A stretch of DNA of 64,000 nucleotides from Phaeacidiphilus oryzae TH49 (lineage in GTDB: Bacteria > Actinomycetota > Actinomycetes > Streptomycetales > Streptomycetaceae). The notes beneath the pieces were generated by a model. It searched no databases, was not told where the DNA came from, and saw only the letters and a list, made by a program, of their open reading frames with translations. Below, one piece after another: positions 36,401-44,662 of this stretch. Positions within the stretch are counted from its first letter, which is position 1. Every line of letters starts with the position of its first letter. A program made the position numbers and the translations under genes. Location: contig NZ_JQMQ01000005.1 of assembly GCF_000744815.1 (NCBI RefSeq), positions 6,591,801-6,655,800 on the forward strand, given 5' to 3'.

Positions 36401-36906
36401 TGCGCCGGGGTGGACGGGTTGAGCTTCACCGAGTACGAGCCGGGGGAGGCGTGCTCGTCGCTGTGCGAGAAGGAGTCGGTGGTGTTCACCGGGTCGTCGC
36501 CGATGGCTCCGACGGTCGGCAGGACGGGGAAGTCGCCGAAGGCGCCGCAGCCCGGCCCCGACATGTGGGTGAGGCTGAAGCCGGTGGTGGACGAGTCGTC
36601 GTAGTTGTAGCCGCCGCCGTCCGGCCGGGAGGGCGTGTCCGGGCTGAAGGACATCATCCCGAACGGCGCGGAGGCTCCCGGGTAGGTGTCCACCTGGCCG
36701 ACGGTGGCCCCGCCCGACCCGGTGCCGATCAGCGGGTCGACGAGCGCGGCCGGATCACCGACCAGGGCGTCGCCCGCGGCCGGCCCGGCGAGGGTGGGCA
36801 CGCCGGCCGCCGAGGCCATCCCCCCGCCGGCGAGCAGCCCCGCCGAGGCGGCGGCGACCACGACGGTCCGCAGCCACCGTCGTCTGAATTCGTCTCGAAG
36901 GCGCAT
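33427..36906 (-). CDS. secreted GH92 alpha-mannosidase with two carbohydrate-binding-like domains
   Basis: The 1159-residue protein starts with a signal peptide (RRRWLRTVVVAAASAGLLAG, cleavage near ASA-AG). The GH92 N-domain begins at VDPLIGTGSGG. The catalytic (alpha/alpha)6 domain has SGWDIYRSEIPLLAVVAPEE, YEWAGNEPAFGTPW and GNDDLGSMSSWYVWSSLGMY. A beta-sandwich domain at residues 264-405 is inserted inside the GH92 N-domain, and a homologous copy forms the C-terminus (1012-1159); both contain NTWI, YRASVTL-like and QVRT.G.GPVDL. GH92 enzymes are calcium-dependent exo-mannosidases acting on alpha-1,2/1,3/1,6 mannans. ATG 36906 follows GAGGAG. Confidence 0.92.
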   Translation of the reverse strand: MRLRDEFRRRWLRTVVVAAASAGLLAGGGMASAAGVPTLAGPAAGDALVGDPAALVDPLIGTGSGGATVGQVDTYPGASAPFGMMSFSPDTPSRPDGGGYNYDDSSTTGFSLTHMSGPGCGAFGDFPVLPTVGAIGDDPVNTTDSFSHSDEHASPGSYSVKLNPSTPAQSVQADLAATTRTGIGTFTYPSSSGSSSAANLLFKMGDAQSGNQAADVKVVGDNEVVGTETAGQFCGSPGTYPVHFVATFSRPFSSYGTWQTAPTGPNLFTQPTGSLPWSYHEVASGGTTAAISPTTTSDGSSAVSWKQSEALANTWIQATPPTLAQGATYQASVTLQGTGYVYLNFYNGTQDVGGKPVKLTSTPVTLTLDAGIPTGSIGTPQFQVRTAGDGPVDLVASAVSLRKDAVVKTAGSTQASTRGPGAQRVPAGPDGKPAGRTRTPVAPRGTEAKGAQSRTQVAETQGLQSGAWVTFDTAVQRQVTMKVALSYVGESNAAANLRAEDPGWSVGAVAERTRAQWDALLSRIRIGGGTADQRKEFYTALYHTMLEPSVFSDANGQYPGFDDQVHRTAPGKAQYANFSGWDIYRSEIPLLAVVAPEETSQMVTSLLNDQAQGGWLPKWGFANDYTDVMNGDAADSIIAEAYALGARDFDAKAALAAMVKGATTVPTDAQKGQGWYVERPQLDAYQQLGYIPNTTQSSLSPEPNGASETIEYATADFGIAQVAKALGDTSTYRTFLDRSQNWTNIFNTATGYIQPRDAQGQFPEFGPTTDGMGAFGQSGFQEGNAAQYTWSVPQNIGGLITAMGGDAAAISRLDDYFTQLQAGPNLPYEWAGNEPAFGTPWIYDYAGEPYKTTATVHRLLDSVYAATPGGEPGNDDLGSMSSWYVWSSLGMYPATPGTPVLALGAPIFSRALLTLPGGHQLDLTAPGASTSAYVHSLAVDGKSWAPAWLDASLLTGTDAPQGQPATTRLAFTLSDTPDTGWAAAAADAPPSYPSGTLRFPPGRKPVILTPTGPNLLGDTPTGQLNWSGPVENGVGSVPGSVSSATTPEGASAVHWTEADAAPNTWIWVDPPSPLAGGQSYRASVTLEGTGTVYLDFWNGSQDLTSQTVQLTGTPQTLTVEGAVAPGASTHLQVRTGGSGPVDLYASAASVRVLTAEQSG

Positions 36907-37471
36907 CTGAGGCGACTCCTCTTCTGACAACGTTATCGAGGAGCGTTCTACAGTTCCGCGCCACCACCCCACAAGCCCCCGGACGCAACCAAATCCCCGA
37001 CATTCCCCCCAACCGCCCCCGCCATCCCCGAACCAGGCCCTCACGCGCGCGCGGCTCGCAGGCGTCGCCACGCCGGCACCGTGCTCAGCGGTGCACGCCG
37101 TGGACGAAGGCCAACTAGATGCCGGCACCGAGGGATCCGGCTACGGATGTCTCCGTGCCGGAACTGGAGCAGGACCCCCAGGCTCTGGCAGCGGGGGATA
37201 TCGGCACACCACCGACGAGGGCGAGGGCGCCTTCCTCGAACCGTGCCTGCGCACCTGGTACTCCGACGATCCCGCGTGACGACCCCGCAACGGGCGCGCA
37301 CGCCGCCAGTAACCTGTAACCGAGCCCGGCGCCGCCACGGACGACACCCGGCTGATCGCCTCCCGGCAGGCTGGAAGCCAGTGACCGCCGGGACCGGGGC
37401 TGCACTCGACGCTGGTCCGGCCCAGCCGGGCGGCGCGTCCTATAGGAGGGCAGTTCCGCACCGGCAGTTGC
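36907..37471. other. 565-bp intergenic region at the start of the accessory block
   Basis: The first 60 bp form the GH92 promoter region, with an AT-richer stretch AACGTTATCGAGGAGCG near 36928-36945 as a likely -10 area. From about 37040 the sequence is scrambled-looking, with short ORFs on both strands (for example 37091-37279) that match nothing I recognise. No integrase or direct repeat is visible. It separates core-like GC-rich genes from the lower-GC restriction gene. Confidence 0.4.
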
Positions 37472-40400
37472 TCAGCGTTCGGGATCGTGTCGCGGGGTGC
37501 GGCGCCTTGGGGAACGCTGTCGCTGGCGGGACGCAGCACTGTCCGGAAGAGGCGGGGGCGAAGGCAGGAGGGGTTGTACGGGCGGGCGTTCCTGGCTGTC
37601 GAGGTTCTCGAGCGTGGGCAGCACGGCGTCGTCAGTGGTGGGCCGGGGGGCTCGCGCTCGGAGTGGTGGCGCGAGAATGTGGCGGCGCGTCAGTTCTGCG
37701 ACGTCGATCAGCGGCCGCGACAGTGCTCGTTCGAGCAGAATGCCCTGCTCCGACTCGATGGCGGTGAGGTGGGCGAGGGCGCTGAGGATCTCTACCAGCT
37801 CGTTACTCCACTCCGGAAGCCAGTGTTCGCTGTGCACGCGGTCCAGCGGGCTGCCGATCCGGCCTCGGGGGTGGGCACTCCGGGCGGTGAGCCAGCTGTC
37901 CAGGACGTTGCGGCCGCCGACCTCGTAAGACCGCATCCGCTCGGTGACACCGGTGAAAACACCGGCGCCGACGCGAAGGAGCCCGGATTGCGGATCGTGG
38001 CTGTGATCTGCGGGCAGGGAGCGTGGATCGACCTCGCTGGTGTAACGGATCTCTGGATGCGCCTGTTGCCACAGGCCTCGTCTGCCCGGCGGTCTTCCGT
38101 CGGTGGCGTCCGCACAGCGGCGGCCGAAGGTGGAGGCCCAGATGACATGCCTTCCCAGCCGGGCCGCTTCCTCCCATATCTCCCGATCGGCGGTGAGTGG
38201 AATGTGCACTCCGGGCGTGTTCAGCTCATCCGAGAAGTGATCGGTGAAGCTGGGATGGCCGGTGATTCCAGCGATGTAGGCAATCAGATCCTCGACGGAG
38301 ATCCTTTGAAGACCGTATGAGTTGGCGAGATGTTCAAGCAGGCCCGGCGCAGTGTTCGCTGTACCGTCGGAATGCTTCATGGGCAGCACTCGGCCGCCGT
38401 TGCCATTGAAGTAGTGAACGTCGGGTACTGCCGAGGAGAAGAGGAGCGCCGGCCCGGAAGTGATGGGTTGGCGGTGCTGTTCGACCAGGAAGACTTGCCC
38501 TTCCTGCTGGGCTGCGCGCCAAAGGGGACGCCGTGGGAAGTCGACGACCCGGCTGTCAGGAATGAGCCACTGCCGGTCGAAGGCCCGGCGAGCGATCTGG
38601 ATCGGAACCGGACACGGTCCGTGTTCCGCGTCGAGGAGGGCGGAAGAACGATCCATTCCTGGGAATGGAGCCGGATCGCTGGTCAGTGTTCGATCCCTTG
38701 TCGTCTTGAGAAGCGACGCTTTCGCTTGCGGGTCGGGCTCACGGACCAGACGGTCCCAACGCGTGTTCAAGACCTTGGGATCCGGGTGCACCACCCAGGT
38801 TCGGTTGGGGGTGACCCCGGGGCTGTACCAGGGCAGGAGGGCATCCAGGGCGGGGAAGCCCTCCCAGTCACTGGTGGTGGCCGGCGTGAAGGGCGCGAGG
38901 GGGTCTGCGTGTGTGATACGCCATTCCGGTCCGCCGATCTTCAGCCGCGAGAGTTGGAGCTGCTTCTCCTCGCGCGTGCCGGTGACTGCGGCGTAATGGA
39001 CGGGCGCGGACGCGTGGGGATCGGCATCTTCTCGGCGGACGAATAGGGCCACAGCCATCTCCTGCTGAACGCCCGGGAAGAAGCGGCTGTTCTGGGGTGG
39101 CCGTTTCCGTTCTGGGGTCAGATCGACGATCCAGCCTTCGCTGCAGGTGCGTCGCAGATAGGCGCGCATCCCACTGAAACCCGGCCCTCGAATGAAGCCC
39201 GCTGCGCTGAGGAAACACACCACGCCGTGTTGGTGATCGTCGTGAAGCTCGAAGACCTTGTGTGTGGCCCAGCGCCAGAAGTAGACATATAGATTCTTCA
39301 GCTTGTTCTCGAATCGTGCGAACTCGCCACCGAGGCGGAAGTCGTCCAGGGGCGAGGGACCTTGGCCTTCGCCCCTCTCCTCGATCCAACCGCCCTCGCC
39401 TCGGGCGCGCTCGCGCGTCGGGGGGTTGCCGATCACCACGGTGATCCGTTCTTCACGTTTGATGAGGCTGGCGGCCTCCGCGTCCTCACGTAGGGGATCG
39501 AAAGACGATCCGGGATCGTCGAACAACGTGCTCGGCTGCCACGGATCCGCCAGTGTGTCCGTCACGTGCAAGCGCATGTCAGGGAGGCGAAGCCGGGCAT
39601 TCAGTCCACGCAAAGTTTGCGCGATGCGCATCTGCGCAACAGCGAATGCGCCCATCTGGCGCTCGAATCCCATGAGCCGGCGAGCGAGCTCCTCGACCGC
39701 TTCGGCACGAAAACCGAGGTTGCCGTCGGAGCTGCGCCGCTCAGCCACCAGTTCCACGATGGCGGACAAGAAAGTGCCAGTGCCCATGGCCGGGTCGATG
39801 ATCGCCACTGCGGGGTCTGCGAAACCATCGGGGCAATGCAATTTGTCGATTAGTACCTCGTCGACGAGGCGGATCATCTCCTGGACGAGGCTGGCTGGGG
39901 TGTAGTAGGTTCCCGAAGCCCGACGGAGGTCTGGGTCGTACTCCTGCAGAAAATGCTCATACAAGTAGACGTGGACGCCGGGCTCTCGCGTCCGCACAGA
40001 CACCCAGTCGACTGCGTCCGCGACCCGCACGATCATGTCGAGGCTGTCCCGGAATGGCTCTTCGACGTGATCGGTGAGGAGTTGGAGCGTGCGTCCCATC
40101 ACCGAGTGCTCAATGCTCAGTTTTCGGCCGACCTCGTGCAGACTCTGGCCACTGAGCGGGATGTCCTCGGAGCCGGCCAGCAGCAGGGCGAAGGTGACAG
40201 TCTGGGCGTACCGATCTGCGAACGCTGAGTTCTCCTCGCGTTCGTCGGTCGAGGGGAAAACGCTACGCTCCAAGGCACGCGCGAGGCGCGTGAAAGGACG
40301 CCGACCTCGGGAAGCCATCGCCTCCGCGGCGAGACGATCTTCGACTTGCTCGCGCAGGAATCGGCACAGCGGAGCGATGGATGCGACGACCTCCCGCATT

Positions 40401-40924
40401 GTGGTGAGCGGCTGGGGCTGCCAGATGAAGAAGGCGCGAAGCAGGGCTTCAAATGCGTCCTCCAGCCCAGCGAGCACGCGTAGTCGGCTTCCGGACCGGT
40501 AGAGATCGCCCTCGAAATATATTGTTTTGCCCTTTTGCTGGCCGAAGCGGTATAGGATCCACGTTCGGCCGTTGGTGTAGATGAGGTTGGGCAGTTTGGA
40601 CATGCCCTCCCACTGCTTGCGGTCGCGCCCCGACAGGCCGCCAGGTGTGATATCCGCCTTGCGCGGGCCCTTGAGCTCGACATAGCCCACGATGTTGCGA
40701 CGTAGGCTGCCGACTCGCGCCGCTAGGTCGGGGCGGATTCGGTACTCCCGCACGGGAGTCTCGGCGTGAAGGTACACCTCTAAGCCGATCTCGTCGGCGG
40801 CGGCGAGGAGTAGGTCCTCCACTGCCCTGCGGATTCCGGCTTCGTCTTGACCGTGTGCCAGGGCATCCTTGCAGGCGACTCCGAATTGACTGACTATCCG
40901 TGCGATCCAGCCTGTACCCGTCAT
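37472..40924 (-). CDS. single-chain restriction-modification enzyme (PD-ExK nuclease, N6-adenine methylase, specificity domain)
   Basis: The 1150-residue protein has an N-terminal nuclease-like site D66...E83-L-K85 (IRPDLAAR, YVELKGP). A helical part ending ASGTYYTPASLV (336-347) precedes the methylase: motif I DPAMGTGTF at 377-385 and motif IV NPPT at 500-503. The C-terminal 600 residues resemble the target-recognition region of Type ISP/IIG enzymes. No helicase motifs are present, so it is Type IIG-like rather than full Type ISP. ATG 40924 follows GGGGGCG; ATG 40969 is possible. Base composition is lower in G+C than neighbours, suggesting transfer. It probably both modifies and cuts DNA as phage defence. 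The C-terminal tail is Pro/Arg rich. Confidence 0.82.
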   Translation of the reverse strand: MTGTGWIARIVSQFGVACKDALAHGQDEAGIRRAVEDLLLAAADEIGLEVYLHAETPVREYRIRPDLAARVGSLRRNIVGYVELKGPRKADITPGGLSGRDRKQWEGMSKLPNLIYTNGRTWILYRFGQQKGKTIYFEGDLYRSGSRLRVLAGLEDAFEALLRAFFIWQPQPLTTMREVVASIAPLCRFLREQVEDRLAAEAMASRGRRPFTRLARALERSVFPSTDEREENSAFADRYAQTVTFALLLAGSEDIPLSGQSLHEVGRKLSIEHSVMGRTLQLLTDHVEEPFRDSLDMIVRVADAVDWVSVRTREPGVHVYLYEHFLQEYDPDLRRASGTYYTPASLVQEMIRLVDEVLIDKLHCPDGFADPAVAIIDPAMGTGTFLSAIVELVAERRSSDGNLGFRAEAVEELARRLMGFERQMGAFAVAQMRIAQTLRGLNARLRLPDMRLHVTDTLADPWQPSTLFDDPGSSFDPLREDAEAASLIKREERITVVIGNPPTRERARGEGGWIEERGEGQGPSPLDDFRLGGEFARFENKLKNLYVYFWRWATHKVFELHDDHQHGVVCFLSAAGFIRGPGFSGMRAYLRRTCSEGWIVDLTPERKRPPQNSRFFPGVQQEMAVALFVRREDADPHASAPVHYAAVTGTREEKQLQLSRLKIGGPEWRITHADPLAPFTPATTSDWEGFPALDALLPWYSPGVTPNRTWVVHPDPKVLNTRWDRLVREPDPQAKASLLKTTRDRTLTSDPAPFPGMDRSSALLDAEHGPCPVPIQIARRAFDRQWLIPDSRVVDFPRRPLWRAAQQEGQVFLVEQHRQPITSGPALLFSSAVPDVHYFNGNGGRVLPMKHSDGTANTAPGLLEHLANSYGLQRISVEDLIAYIAGITGHPSFTDHFSDELNTPGVHIPLTADREIWEEAARLGRHVIWASTFGRRCADATDGRPPGRRGLWQQAHPEIRYTSEVDPRSLPADHSHDPQSGLLRVGAGVFTGVTERMRSYEVGGRNVLDSWLTARSAHPRGRIGSPLDRVHSEHWLPEWSNELVEILSALAHLTAIESEQGILLERALSRPLIDVAELTRRHILAPPLRARAPRPTTDDAVLPTLENLDSQERPPVQPLLPSPPPLPDSAASRQRQRSPRRRTPRHDPER

Positions 40925-41108
40925 GGCGCCCCCGGGGCTGATGACTGGCCCTAGATATGCCAGAGTCATCACGTTAGATGATCGCGCGTGGGCCGTCGAG
41001 AGGGCGGTTGGCGCCAAGTTGCGCTGACGGGAGCTGGACAGGTTTTCGATCACTGGCTGACGCAAACGTTGCCGAGGGAGGCTGGAGCGGCCCCGGAGTA
41101 CTTGACTA

Positions 41109-42258
41109 CTGACTTTCAAAGCGTGGTGTCGTGAGGCTGACGGTTGGTGATCGCTGCGGTATGCCGTCTGTGTGAGGTATGCGCAAGGTGGCGGGCTGAC
41201 CGCTGAGCGGCGGGCCTTTCGCGAGCGGGTGCGAAGGGAGGCGGCCGAGCGGTTCGCCCGGGGCGAGGAGAACGCGGTCATCGCGCATGACCTGCGGGTG
41301 AGCGTGCGCTCGGTGCAGCGGTGGCACCGGGCCTGGGCCGAGGGCGGCGCATCCGCGCTGGCCTCCAAGGGGCCGGCATCGCTGCCGCTGTTGAGCGAGG
41401 AGCTGTTCGCGGTCTTGGAGCGGGAGTTGGACAAGGGTCCGCTCGCCCATGGCTGGCCGGACCCGACCTGGACGCTGTCGCGGATCAAGACCGTGATCGG
41501 CCGCCGGTTCCACAAGAGCTACACCGTCCAGGGGGTGGCCGCCCTGCTCAAGCGGCACGGCTGGTCCTGCCAGATGCCGGCGGGCCGGGCCATCGAGCGG
41601 GACGAGGCGGCGGTGGCCGGCTGGGTGAGGGAGACCTGGCCGCGCGTGGAAGGACGGCGGCGGCGCTCGGGGCCTGGCTCGTCTTCGAGGACGAGGCCGG
41701 CTTCTCGATGACGCCGCCCACCTGCCGCACCTGGGCCCGCCGCGGGCGCACCCCCGTGGTGCGGGTCAGGGGCCGTTCCCGCCGCCGGCTGTCGATCGCC
41801 GCGCTGGCCTGCTACCGGCCCGGCCGAGCTTCCCGGTTGCTGTTCCGGCCGAGCGCCGACGCCCGCCCCGACGGGCGCAAGAGCTTCGCCTGGACCGACT
41901 ACCGGGACCTGATCCGGGCTGCCCACACCCAACTCGGCGGACCGATCGTGCTGGTCTGGGACAACCTCAACACGCACCTGACCGCGGGGATGCGCCGGTG
42001 GAGTGCCGGACAGGACTGGCTGACGATCTACCAACTCCCCGCCTACGCACCGGACCTGAACCCGGTGGAGGGAATCTGGTCGGTACTGCGCCGCACGACG
42101 CTGGCCAACCGGGCCTTCGCCGACCCCCAGGACCTGATCACCGCCGTCCGGCGGGGCCTGCGCCAACTCCAATACCGCCACGATGTGCTCGACGGTTGCC
42201 TTACCGGGACCGGCCTCGTCCCGACCCCACCATGACGACATCACGCTTTCAACGTCAG
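41109..42258 (+). mobile_element. IS630 family insertion sequence
   Basis: Imperfect terminal inverted repeats lie at about 41109-41132 and 42235-42258 (CTGAC...AAAGCGTG.TGTCGT). TA dinucleotides at 41107-41108 and 42259-42260 flank them, as expected for TA target duplication by IS630/Tc1-type transposition. The element contains one transposase gene split over two frames. Confidence 0.85.
41172..42235 (+). CDS. IS630 family transposase, read in two frames
   Basis: The N-terminal half (41172-41711) has the HTH segments NAVIAHDLRVSVRSVQRWHR and HKSYTVQGVAALLKRHGWS. The C-terminal half, in the -1 frame and ending at 42235, has the DDE catalytic residues in VFEDEAGFSM, IVLVWDNLNTH and LPAYAPDLNPVEGIWS. 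The switch must occur near 41645-41675, around GGAAGGACGGCGGCGGCG. IS630 elements often use programmed frameshifting, so the element may be active; a simple mutation is the alternative. GTG 41172 is the likely start. Confidence 0.85.
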
Positions 42259-42501
42259 TAGTGCTCGTGTCCTGGAACGGGCCGCAGTCGCCGTCGTCTC
42301 GTCGATGCGTCGGTCACTCTGAGCAGCGGCCCGAGTTGAGTGCAATGACCGGTAGTTTTACAGATCATCTGAACATTGAAGAGCCGGTCGGTTTGGCCAC
42401 GAAACGTGTGGTACGTTCCGTGCCGTTCCCAGAACTGAAAAGAGTGACCCCGGCGGTGCTACCAACACCCCGGGGTCCGGCACAAGGAGCAGGACCTCCT
42501 C

Positions 42502-43365
42502 ATGCACATTCATCGTAGCGCGCCCAAGCGCGCCTTCACGGTGTTGCCCAACCAAGCCCTCCAGGACCGACGGCTGTCCTACACCGCGCGCGGCCTGCTG
42601 GCCAACCTCCTGTCCCGCCCAGACGGCTGGCGTGAGGACGGCCGCCGCATGGCGGACACCAGTCCGCAGGGCCGCTGCGCCGTCGCCAAGGCGCTGCGCG
42701 AGCTGGCCAGGGCCGGGTACTACCACGTCGTGAAGATCCGCCGCCCGGACGGGACCTTCCGAACCGAGACCCACGTGTACGACACCCCCACGGCAGCCGC
42801 AACGGGCGAGCCGCCGAACACACCACGCCCACCGGCTCCCGCCATCCCGGGACCCGGCGAGTCGCCTACCGGTCGTCCGGTCGGCCAACCAGAACAGAAC
42901 CGGAAGAAAGGAACCACCCTCCCGGCCGCCTCCCCTGAGCTCAGCCACGCCGCACGCGTCCTCGCCCGCATCGTCGGCCCGGAGCCCCGCCTCCCACTTG
43001 GTGCCAGCGAGTCCTTGGCCCTCGCGCCGCTGGTGGATGAATGGCTCCAGGGCGCCCGATCCGAAGGGCAGTTGGCATCCGCCCTTCTCTGCGGCCTGCC
43101 CGCCCGGGTCCACTCTCCGATGGCGTTCCTCAGCAATCGCCTCGTCCGAAAGCGCCCCGTTACGCCGGCCGAACCCCCGCCTCCGCGTTGGACGGAATGT
43201 CCCACCTGCGGAGACCCGGTCGCCCTTCAGGGGCCTTGCCGCTCCTGCGCCGGACTCCACCCCAGCCCGGCTCCCGGGTCGGCGGCTTCCGCCGATGCCA
43301 CCGCCCGCGGCTTGACCCGGGTCCGGGCCGCGCTTCGCGGCCCCAGCCGCGCCGCGGCGGCCTGA
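42502..43365 (+). CDS. winged-helix DNA-binding protein, replication-initiator-like
   Basis: The 287-residue protein has an N-terminal domain FTVLPNQALQDRRLSYTARG ... GRCAVAKALRELARAGYYHV that looks like the winged helix found in helix-turn-helix proteins of streptomycete plasmids and genomic islands. The middle is Pro-rich. The C-terminus has a zinc-ribbon-like ECPTCGDPV ... CRSC. It starts at ATG 42502 after AAGGAGCAGGAC. It lies upstream of the sigma factor operon. Its target is unknown. Confidence 0.7.
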   Translation: MHIHRSAPKRAFTVLPNQALQDRRLSYTARGLLANLLSRPDGWREDGRRMADTSPQGRCAVAKALRELARAGYYHVVKIRRPDGTFRTETHVYDTPTAAATGEPPNTPRPPAPAIPGPGESPTGRPVGQPEQNRKKGTTLPAASPELSHAARVLARIVGPEPRLPLGASESLALAPLVDEWLQGARSEGQLASALLCGLPARVHSPMAFLSNRLVRKRPVTPAEPPPPRWTECPTCGDPVALQGPCRSCAGLHPSPAPGSAASADATARGLTRVRAALRGPSRAAAA

Positions 43366-43901
43366 TGGATCGGCCACCGCATTGCCGCCAGGCGTCCAAC
43401 CACGCCGGGATCCAGGTACGTTGACCGGGACCGTCGACAAGACGGCCGATTCCTTCCCCCGGGCGGACGCCGTGAACCTGGGCGGCGTCTGGCGGTGGCT
43501 CCCGGGCGGCCAACCGGCAGCCGTCGGCCGAACCGCGTCGTCCGGCCCAACGGTGCCCGCGTCGTCATCCGGCGAACCCCGGTGAGAAGAGGAATGCGCT
43601 GCTCCAGGGGCTGTGAGTTGTATCACCTGAAAGGGGGAGTCCGCTTTTGGGTACTGACGCGAGCGAGAGCCGCGGCCGACAGTGAACCCGCTGGTCAAAG
43701 CCGACGCAGCGTCACCAAGCGGGCGGCCAGCGGTGGTTGGGATCAAGTTGGGGGCTGGGGCAGCCGGGGCCCGAGTGACCTTTTGTTCGGTCCTGAGAAT
43801 GCACGGAACGCCCTCGGCGGACGCCGTAGAGGCACAGGATGCACCAGCGTCCTGGCGGGGACCCGAGGACCCCGGCCGCCGAACGAAGGATCAACCACCC
43901 C
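43366..43901. other. 536-bp region without a recognised gene
   Basis: Short open frames exist on both strands (for example 43382-43585 on plus), but none shows a ribosome binding site plus recognisable protein. The second half, including TTGGGTACTGACGCG near 43650, probably contains the promoter of the 43902-45540 operon. Confidence 0.4.
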
Positions 43902-44063
43902 GTGAGTCATCACCTCGATGCCCTGGCGGTAACCGCCCTGGCAGTACGAGTACTGGTGCGCGACCTGGTCGCGCTGCTTCGCCGGTTCGCCGCTGCGGGA
44001 GTCCGGACGGGCCTGCGCGAACTCCGCAGTACCGCGGACGTGGAGCTGGGAGAGCGCCGGTGA
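43902..44063 (+). CDS. 53-residue hypothetical protein coupled to a sigma factor
   Basis: GTG 43902 is preceded by GAAGGA and its stop overlaps the sigma factor start (GTGA). The product begins VSHHLDALAVTALAVRVLVR and continues with an Arg/Leu-rich amphipathic helix ending ELGERR. It has no known family. Translational coupling argues that it is real; it may help set sigma factor expression or act as a small partner. Confidence 0.55.
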   Translation: MSHHLDALAVTALAVRVLVRDLVALLRRFAAAGVRTGLRELRSTADVELGERR

Positions 44064-44662
44064 GTGAGGAGTCCCTGGCCCCGTCATCCCCCTCCGACTC
44101 GCCCTCGGAGGTCGTCGCGTCCGCAGAGATCGGCGCCGACCCGGTGACGTCGATGCCGCTCGACCTTTCGGCCTTCCACCAGTACCACCGCACCGAGTAC
44201 GTCCAGTACGCCGAGCGACAGCTGGGCTGCCGCAGTGACGCTGAGGAGGCGGTCGACCAGCTCTTCGAGCAGCTGGCCCGCACCTGGGCCGAGGTGCTGC
44301 GCAAGGAGAACGTCGCCGCCTACGTCTGGCAGGCCCTCAAGCACCGCGTGATCGACCTCGCCCGGGCGCGCAACCGGCGCCCGCGGCTCTGCGAGGCCCA
44401 GGTCTTCGACACGGTGGGCGTGGTCGCCGCAGAGGACCCGATCGCGGCTGTGGAGAACGCCCTCGCCGTCCGGCAGGCCCTCAGGGCCCTGTCCGAACGC
44501 CAGCGGGACGTCGCCCACCTCCGCTACTTCGAGGGGTACAGCACCGCCGAGACCGCCTCCCTCCTGGGCATCAGCCCTGCCGGCGTTCGTTCCATAGAGC
44601 GCTATGCCCTCCGCCACCTCCGCCGGCTCCTGGACCCGGAACACGAAGGAGAGACCCCCTGA
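44060..44662 (+). CDS. sigma-70 family RNA polymerase sigma factor (ECF-like)
   Basis: The 200-residue protein has a region 2-like part (HRTEYVQYAERQLGCRSDAE, then VWQALKHRVIDLARARNRRP) and a region 4 with ALRALSERQRDVAHLRYFEG, then YSTAETASLLGISPAGVRSI. This is the two-domain ECF layout. GTG 44060 follows GGGAGAG. It sits between a 53-residue coupled ORF and an uncharacterised downstream gene whose ATG overlaps its stop by one base; that downstream protein lacks the zinc anti-sigma motif. Confidence 0.87.
   Translation: MSEESLAPSSPSDSPSEVVASAEIGADPVTSMPLDLSAFHQYHRTEYVQYAERQLGCRSDAEEAVDQLFEQLARTWAEVLRKENVAAYVWQALKHRVIDLARARNRRPRLCEAQVFDTVGVVAAEDPIAAVENALAVRQALRALSERQRDVAHLRYFEGYSTAETASLLGISPAGVRSIERYALRHLRRLLDPEHEGETP

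Noticed and set aside
37091-37279. 62-codon plus-strand ORF in the gap after GH92
   Set aside because: No recognisable family, no ribosome binding site and overlaps equally open frames on both strands.
43382-43585. 67-codon ORF before the sigma factor operon
   Set aside because: Weak start context and composition like the opposite-strand frames; no homology recognised.
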